Source: Natronobiforma cellulositropha
GTDB lineage: Archaea; Halobacteriota; Halobacteria; Halobacteriales; Natrialbaceae
Assembly (NCBI RefSeq): GCF_025629245.1
Contig: NZ_JANZXN010000003.1
Coordinates: 1 to 64,000, forward strand
Length of the DNA: 64,000 nucleotides
Direction of reading: 5' to 3'
Part shown: positions 59,142 to 64,000 of the stretch, in pieces
Numbering within the stretch: the first letter of the stretch is position 1
Layout: each line of letters starts with the position of its first letter
The notes under the pieces: generated by a model
What the model was told of the DNA's origin: nothing
The model's input: only the letters and a program-made list of their open reading frames with translations
Databases searched by the model: none
Translations under genes and position numbers: made by a program

Positions 59142-60104
59142 TTATCGCACCGTCGCCTCGTAGCCGTCGATCTCCTCGTTCATCACGTGGTAGCGTTCGT
59201 AGAGGTCGTAGTTCTGCACGTACTTCTTCGTACATCGCCAGAGACCCGGCCCGAGCAAGCGGAAGTCTGCCGGTGGCTCGATCCCCATACAGAGGTAGCA
59301 GTCGCGAAGCTGACACAGCAGGTGGATCACCAGCATATTTCGCATGTCTTCGAAGCGCTCGACACCGAGCGGCCAGAGTTCCAGCCGCGCATCCGGCGGT
59401 CGTTCGAACGGATCCGCACCGGGGATGGTCTCTTCGCCATCGGTCGTTACGCCCGAATACAGCACGTGGATGTCAGAGACTGCCGCAATCGTCGCCACGT
59501 CGAAGTCGTACTCGCGAGGGGCGTCGACCAGCACCTCCGAGCCAGGCGCGCGAAGACGCTCGAGCAGCGTCTGTCGCCCCATCTCTCGGGCTTTGTCCGC
59601 CAGAACCACCTCCAGACGCTCGAGAAACGCCACCGAAATGTCTGCAACGTCCTCCTCGAGATAGACGTTGACGCGGTAGGTGAGCTGGTGCGTCTCGGAG
59701 TCGACGGGCGGGTCAACCACCGGCTCGACGCTCGAGTCGTGCGGGCTCACCAGTTGGCGTCTGAAGTCGCCGAAGTGCGTCTCGATTTCCTCGTCGCTCA
59801 TCGCGTGCACCGCCAGCGTTACCGCCGCGAGATGGTTCGGGTTCTCGTAGGGCTCGAGTGTGTCGTAGCCGCGTTCTGTGTGAACGACGTACCTCGCGTA
59901 GCGTCGAGCCTGGTTGTTGTGTTCGTTCTCCTCGGGTGTTCGCTCTGCCGGGTCGTCCGCGTAGGCCTCGCACTGGTGGACGTGAATAGTACCCTCTCTG
60001 TCCATTTCGATTCCGTGCTCGCCACCGGCGTTGTCGATCACGCGAATACCGATACGGGTGTCACCAGCAGCGGTTGTCCGCTCACCGTCAATTGTTGCGT
60101 TCAT
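59142..60104 (-). CDS. Unknown protein, paralog of 60717-61643
   Basis: The 320-residue soluble acidic protein aligns with the 308-residue protein at 60717-61643: RGYDTLEPYENP/RGYQTLPANRNP, YLEEDV/YLGLEQ, CQLRDCYLCMGIEPPADFRLLG/CQIRDCYLEMGVEPPEAFRLLG. The shared Cys-containing segment is the best conserved part. No known domain is recognised. It is last in a four-gene operon with DUF4157-type proteins. Confidence 0.75.
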   Translation of the reverse strand: MNATIDGERTTAAGDTRIGIRVIDNAGGEHGIEMDREGTIHVHQCEAYADDPAERTPEENEHNNQARRYARYVVHTERGYDTLEPYENPNHLAAVTLAVHAMSDEEIETHFGDFRRQLVSPHDSSVEPVVDPPVDSETHQLTYRVNVYLEEDVADISVAFLERLEVVLADKAREMGRQTLLERLRAPGSEVLVDAPREYDFDVATIAAVSDIHVLYSGVTTDGEETIPGADPFERPPDARLELWPLGVERFEDMRNMLVIHLLCQLRDCYLCMGIEPPADFRLLGPGLWRCTKKYVQNYDLYERYHVMNEEIDGYEATVR

Positions 60105-60113
60105 GAATGGATC

Positions 60114-60713
60114 TCACTGGTAGTCATCGGCCGAGTAACTGCCACGGTGTTCTTCGTCTTCCTCGTCCACGAGGAAGCGGTCGTTTGCCTCGAGTTCGGG
60201 GGCGTGGTTGCCAGTCACGTAGTCGTACATCCCTTTGGCGAACCCACCGACACCGCCGAGAATACCGCCGACGAGCGCCCCCTTCGGCCCGGCCGGTGAC
60301 GCACCGAGTGCGCCGGTTCCCGCACCTTTGACGGTCTCTTCGGCGACGGTACTCACGAACGATTTTTGCTCTCGAAGCTCGGCTTTCACGACCTCCATCT
60401 CGGCGTACAGTTGCTCGACTGCACTCGTCACCGTACTCAACTCCTCCGGGATGCTGACGCGGTCTGCGACCGACTCCTCTCGAGACGGTGGCGAGCCAAC
60501 GTCGGGGTTTCCAAGGGTGATCGCACGCCAGCGCTCCATGTCAACACTACTGCCGTGGATACGCTGCACGTGAACGTCCATCCCAAGCCGGTGGGCGACG
60601 AGCGGGTCCTCTCCCTCGAGCGCCTTCCTCGCTACCTCGTCGGCCTCGCGCTCGAGTACCGGACCTGGATGTATCGCACCCAACTGGGTTCTCGAGTGTT
60701 CGCTGCTCGCCAC
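60114..60713 (-). CDS. Truncated DUF4157-type protein with glycine-rich tail
   Basis: The 199-residue product opens with READEVARKALEG...HRLGMDVHVQR, the segment that follows the HExxH region in the larger protein at 61643-62902; the HExxH half itself is absent. The rest has a coiled coil (LYAEMEVVKAELREQK) and a Gly-rich hydrophobic stretch (GALVGGILGGVGGFAKGMY). It starts 3 bp after its upstream neighbour's stop. It could be a recent partial duplicate with a new effector tail. Confidence 0.7.
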   Translation of the reverse strand: MASSEHSRTQLGAIHPGPVLEREADEVARKALEGEDPLVAHRLGMDVHVQRIHGSSVDMERWRAITLGNPDVGSPPSREESVADRVSIPEELSTVTSAVEQLYAEMEVVKAELREQKSFVSTVAEETVKGAGTGALGASPAGPKGALVGGILGGVGGFAKGMYDYVTGNHAPELEANDRFLVDEEDEEHRGSYSADDYQ

Positions 60714-60716
60714 GGG

Positions 60717-61643
60717 TTATCGCGGTTGGCCGATGTCGACCGTTCGGTAGCCGGGAATGTCCGCCTCGAAGTCGAAGTAGGGTTCGTAGCGCTCGAGGAG
60801 ACGGTAGCGCTGGGCGGAGTCGTAGAAGCCGTGGCCGAGGAGACGGAAGGCTTCGGGTGGCTCGACACCCATCTCGAGGTAGCAGTCGCGAATCTGACAG
60901 CCGAGGTGGTGGACCAGCAGCCGACGGAACACCTCGAGCGAGCCGGAGGGCAACGCCACAAGCTGGAGCGTGGTATCCGGCTCGCGCTCGAGTGGTGGGT
61001 CGACCTCGAGAACCTGTTCGTCGCCGGGTCCGGTCTGGTAGGCGACGCGAAGGTCGGAGACAGCATCGATCTCGAGACCTAGTTCGCGGCCAGGGGCGAA
61101 CGCCACGTCGACGGGTTCGGTGATCGCCTCGAGCGTCTTGCTGACCGCGTCGTTCATACCAGCCGCCACGAGTTCGCGAATCGCTTCGTCGACCTCCTGC
61201 TCGAGACCGAGGTAGATGTCGAGTTCGTAGCGAAGGAACTCACCGGCGTCAATGTCGGCCGGAGGTTCGATCGGTGGCTCGATCTCGGGCTGGTAGTGGT
61301 GTGCGTGCTGGCGGTAGTACGTGCCGAAGAACTTCTCGAACTCCTCGTCTGAAAGTTGCGCCAGAGCGAGGAGGGTCGCCGCAATTCGGTCGGGATTTCT
61401 GTTCGCTGGAAGCGTCTGATAGCCACGCTCGCGATAGACGGTGTACTTTGCGAAGAGGCGGGCCTCAGCCATCAGTTCGTGTTCTTCAGCAGACCGGTCA
61501 TTTGCTTTGCTTGGATACACATCTTGACCATGTTGCAAGATCTCGCCATCAAACCCAACAGCAAATATATGTTTTACGCTGTTATTATCAACGACCTCTA
61601 CTCCAACACTCTCGTCGTCTTCACCGATAATCTTCGCAATCAT
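60717..61643 (-). CDS. Unknown protein, paralog of 59142-60104
   Basis: The 308-residue acidic soluble protein has no recognised family. The conserved core CQIRDCYLEMGVEPPEAFRLLG lies near the C-terminus. Its start overlaps the DUF4157 gene stop by one base (taatg), so the pair is translationally coupled. The same pairing recurs downstream in 60114-60713 plus 59142-60104. Confidence 0.75.
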   Translation of the reverse strand: MIAKIIGEDDESVGVEVVDNNSVKHIFAVGFDGEILQHGQDVYPSKANDRSAEEHELMAEARLFAKYTVYRERGYQTLPANRNPDRIAATLLALAQLSDEEFEKFFGTYYRQHAHHYQPEIEPPIEPPADIDAGEFLRYELDIYLGLEQEVDEAIRELVAAGMNDAVSKTLEAITEPVDVAFAPGRELGLEIDAVSDLRVAYQTGPGDEQVLEVDPPLEREPDTTLQLVALPSGSLEVFRRLLVHHLGCQIRDCYLEMGVEPPEAFRLLGHGFYDSAQRYRLLERYEPYFDFEADIPGYRTVDIGQPR

Positions 61644-62902
61644 TATTCGTATCGTTCCTCCACATCCTCGGTTTGATCAGTTTCGTCACCGTGGACCCTC
61701 TGAACAGCTCCAGCCCACGCCTCAGCGAGCTGTTTGTATCCAACGTCGACCAGCAGGTCGTACACTTGACCCGCGCTAGCACTACTGAGCGAGCGGATTG
61801 GTTCGGCTCCGACGCGCTTGATGACCGCCGCCGCCCCGACGTGTGCGCCAGCAGCGACTTCCGTCTGGCCCGTGGTCGCCCAGATCGGACCGCTCACACC
61901 GACGAGTGCCAGCAGATTTGCCGCTGCCCCGACGACCGTATCACTCTCCGCTTGGTCCTCGACCATGTCACGACCACTATCTCTGAGCGCTTCTCGAGGG
62001 TCGAGGCGCTCGAGCAGTGCCCCCAGGGTACTGTCGTCGGCTGTCGTCCCGTCGAACTCCCCGTCTTCGAAGGCGTCGAGCGTGGACTGTTGCGGGCCGT
62101 CATCACCGATCGACAGACGCTGCACGTGAACGTCCATCCCCAAGCGGTGGGCGACGATCGGGTCCCCCTCGAGTGCCTTCCTCGCTACCTCGTCAGCTTC
62201 ACGCTCGAGTTCGGGGTCGGGATCGATGACCAGCGAACTCCCCTCCTGGGGGAGCATGCTGATCTGGCCCCCGGTCTGCTGTCTCACGTGCGCGAGTTCG
62301 TGCGCGAGCAGGTACTTCCCCTCCGCGCTCCCGGGGTCGTACTCCCCGCGGTTGAACACCACGTGGTTACCGGTGGTGAACGCACGCGCCTCGAGCGCGC
62401 TCGCCGCCTTCGCGGCCTCCGGCCCCGTGTGAAGCTGTACGTCCGAAAACGAGTCGCCCATCCGCTGTTCCATTTCGTCACGAACAGCTCCCTCGAGCGG
62501 CCGTCCCGGCTGTGAGATCACGCGCCGGACCACGTCGGGTGTCGCGGTCTCACCTGCCAGATCGCTCTCGCCCTGCGCCTCCACAGACCGCATCGCGCTC
62601 TCGGTGTCGAGGTCGACACCCGCGCTCGCGCTGCGCGCTCGAGCGACGCGAACTTCCTCACCAGTCGGCGTGTTACAGCCGGGTTTGAGTTCGCCGCGCT
62701 CGGCCCAGTCGGCGACCTGCGGGTAGCCGTAGCGGCCGACGAGGTCGTCGAGTTCGGCGGCGTGCTCGAGTGACGGCGGCGTCACCCCCGGTAGGTTCTG
62801 GTGTGGGCGCGCCCCCTGTGGCTGTACTCGAGCGCGCCGTGTTCGTTCGTTCCGCTCGCTGTCGTCGTTCGGCCGGTCGCGTCGGTCCCGGTCGAAACTC
62901 AC
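61643..62902 (-). CDS. DUF4157 (eCIS-core) metallopeptidase-like protein
   Basis: A GTG start at 62902 is chosen: it gives VSFDRDRRDRPNDD and follows a gaggtg ribosome-binding sequence at a good distance; an ATG 144 bp upstream adds unlikely sequence. The 419-residue product contains the DUF4157 core: FSDVQLHTGPEAAKAASALEARAFTTG, then LLAHELAHVRQQTGG (HExxH) and READEVARKALEG. This domain is found on cargo of extracellular contractile injection systems and other secreted toxins. The C-terminus (about 310-419) is Ala-rich and unrecognised, with a weak hydrophobic stretch. No eCIS structural gene is in the window. Confidence 0.85.
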   Translation of the reverse strand: MSFDRDRRDRPNDDSERNERTRRARVQPQGARPHQNLPGVTPPSLEHAAELDDLVGRYGYPQVADWAERGELKPGCNTPTGEEVRVARARSASAGVDLDTESAMRSVEAQGESDLAGETATPDVVRRVISQPGRPLEGAVRDEMEQRMGDSFSDVQLHTGPEAAKAASALEARAFTTGNHVVFNRGEYDPGSAEGKYLLAHELAHVRQQTGGQISMLPQEGSSLVIDPDPELEREADEVARKALEGDPIVAHRLGMDVHVQRLSIGDDGPQQSTLDAFEDGEFDGTTADDSTLGALLERLDPREALRDSGRDMVEDQAESDTVVGAAANLLALVGVSGPIWATTGQTEVAAGAHVGAAAVIKRVGAEPIRSLSSASAGQVYDLLVDVGYKQLAEAWAGAVQRVHGDETDQTEDVEERYE

Positions 62903-63313
62903 ACGTCCCACCTCAGTCGTGCATACATCGGTAATTAACGCTGTGTTACGAGTCGATTGTATTAGGTGTTGGTGTTCAGACACCACCGCTGGATACCCCC
63001 GTTCCGACCTGGATTCTTCGGAAAGGAGAGTATCACCGACACCCATTTCCAGAAATTATATGTGTCTATCCGTGAAACTCACGTCCGGAAGCGACGCCCG
63101 CCGAGCGGATGGGGCACGCGAGAAAGTGCCCCGGGTGCACCACCACCCGAGGCGTGGCTTCCAACTCGGAGTGAGTCCTGAAGCCATGGATACCTACCGA
63201 CCACGCGACCTTAAAAGGCTCGCAAACGCACTGTACAGCCCGCGAAACGCCCGTTCTCTGAGTGTCTACGCCGTCACTCGAGCGCGTCCCACGGCCACTC
63301 GAGGGGGACGGCG
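62903..63313. other. Intergenic region between the DUF4157 operon and a zinc-ribbon gene
   Basis: About 410 bp hold no convincing ORF. AT-rich patches near 63050-63065 and a ccttaaaagg element at 63208-63217 could be promoters. Confidence 0.5.
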
Positions 63314-63475
63314 ATGAGCGAGGACCTCGGCCGCTGGGGCGGTGAGGGGTGGAATCCGCCGCGCTGTCCCCACTGTGAGAGCGTCGTCGTTGGGGTGACC
63401 GCGACCGGCCCCGACACCATCCAGGCCTCCTGTGGGTGTTGGCTCACGCAGGCGGAGGCTCGAGAGTTGCGGTAG
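63314..63475 (+). CDS. 53-residue zinc-ribbon protein
   Basis: The ORF (MSEDLGRWGGEGWNPPRCPH...) has CPHC and, 20-odd residues later, CGC, forming a likely zinc site. It is small, acidic and soluble. Similar tiny zinc proteins are common in haloarchaea; its role is unknown. Preceded by ggggacggcg next to the ATG. Confidence 0.55.
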   Translation: MSEDLGRWGGEGWNPPRCPHCESVVVGVTATGPDTIQASCGCWLTQAEARELR

Positions 63476-63670
63476 CACCATCTTCGGTCTCGGGCAGTTG
63501 GTCCCGTCTGCTGGCCGTGTGTAGTTTGTCTGGCAGACATAGTCTCACGATAGAAAACACCCTGAAAGTCCCGCCCTGCGGTGGGTGATCAGCCAGTTTT
63601 CGCCGACCTAAACACCATCCGTCCGCTCGAGCGACTCCACATTCGAACGAAAACCCCACCGCGTCAGCGT

Positions 63671-64000
63671 TCACGCCTCGCGCGGGCCGTCCCGGAAGTA
63701 GGGCTCGAGTTCGAACGGGTCGTCCTCACCTTCGACGCCGAGGACGTCGAGGGCGGTGACGACGGCGCCGGTCTCGAGGAGGCCCGCGAGGCTGGGGTCG
63801 GTGCGGCCGTCGTCGCCGCTGACGAGTTCTTTGACGTAGAGGCCGCCCTCGCCGTGGAGGGTGACGGTGGCCTCGCGCTCGCCGGTGAGTTCGCCGTCGA
63901 TCTCGTAGACCGTGCGCGTGCGGGTCAGGTTGGCCCGGCGGTGGTCGACGCGCTGGGGGGTGAACTGCTCGAGGGTCGCCCCGTCGAGCGTCTCGAGGGC
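63671..64000 (-). CDS. pus10: C-terminal part of tRNA pseudouridine synthase Pus10, partial
   Basis: The last 109 codons read FTPQRVDHRRANLTRTRTVY, GGLYVKELVSGDDGRTDPSLAGLL and end RDGPREA. These match the conserved C-terminal end of archaeal Pus10, which makes pseudouridine at tRNA positions 54/55. The gene continues beyond the right edge. Confidence 0.88.
   Translation of the reverse strand, partial: ALETLDGATLEQFTPQRVDHRRANLTRTRTVYEIDGELTGEREATVTLHGEGGLYVKELVSGDDGRTDPSLAGLLETGAVVTALDVLGVEGEDDPFELEPYFRDGPREA

Noticed and set aside
59097-60299. A 400-codon plus-strand ORF
   Set aside because: It spans antisense to two operon genes that are paralogous to their neighbours; the minus frames are the conserved ones.
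59142-62902. A complete eCIS locus
   Set aside because: Only DUF4157-type genes and unknown partners are seen; no sheath, tube, baseplate or AAA+ genes are in the window.

Overview
The window comes from a high-GC haloarchaeon (class Halobacteria). Proteins are very acidic, most exported proteins carry twin-arginine (RR) signals, and the housekeeping genes are archaeal: proteasome-activating nucleotidase, aIF-5B, NOB1, Pus10, archaeal SecD/SecF and pyruvoyl arginine decarboxylase. The species cannot be named from sequence alone; a cellulose-degrading haloarchaeon or natronoarchaeon fits best.

Region 1 (1-40.5 kb, almost all on the minus strand) reads as a cellulosome-like system. A GH5 cellulase at the left edge carries at least five cohesin modules, so it looks like a scaffoldin that is also an enzyme; its C-terminus lies outside the window. 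A second small protein has one cohesin and a C-terminal membrane anchor. It starts 1-25 bp after the stop of a GH5-dockerin cellulase. Fourteen intact genes end in the same two-loop dockerin: GH5 cellulases (one lacking the catalytic acid/base), two GH5_7-type mannanases, three GH9 endoglucanases, a GH81 laminarinase, a GH18 chitinase and a CBM-only protein. A fifteenth dockerin sits on a broken cohesin-dockerin gene. Three genes in the cluster have no dockerin: a vanadium haloperoxidase on the plus strand, a jelly-roll protein with an unrecognised domain, and a metallopeptidase with six CBM5/12-like repeats. The inferred system is a cell-surface or secreted Tat-exported complex in which dockerin enzymes dock on cohesins and a CBM-dockerin protein supplies substrate binding.

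Region 2 (40.5-41.65 kb) is an AT-richer stretch without a convincing gene. Region 3 (41.65-57.3 kb) is conserved chromosome: pepF, PAN, PdaD, DUF5811-like, a lipoprotein serpin, aIF-5B, PRC-barrel, NOB1, CPBP protease, pgi, small haloarchaeal proteins, secF-secD and rnhB.

Region 4 (57.3-64 kb) is accessory. An IS1341-type tnpB element (57448-59042) interrupts a 32-codon ORF. It is followed by a tight four-gene operon holding a DUF4157 (eCIS-core) protein, a truncated DUF4157 relative and two paralogous unknown proteins, then a tiny zinc-ribbon gene and the 3' end of pus10. I saw no tRNA, rRNA or CRISPR array.
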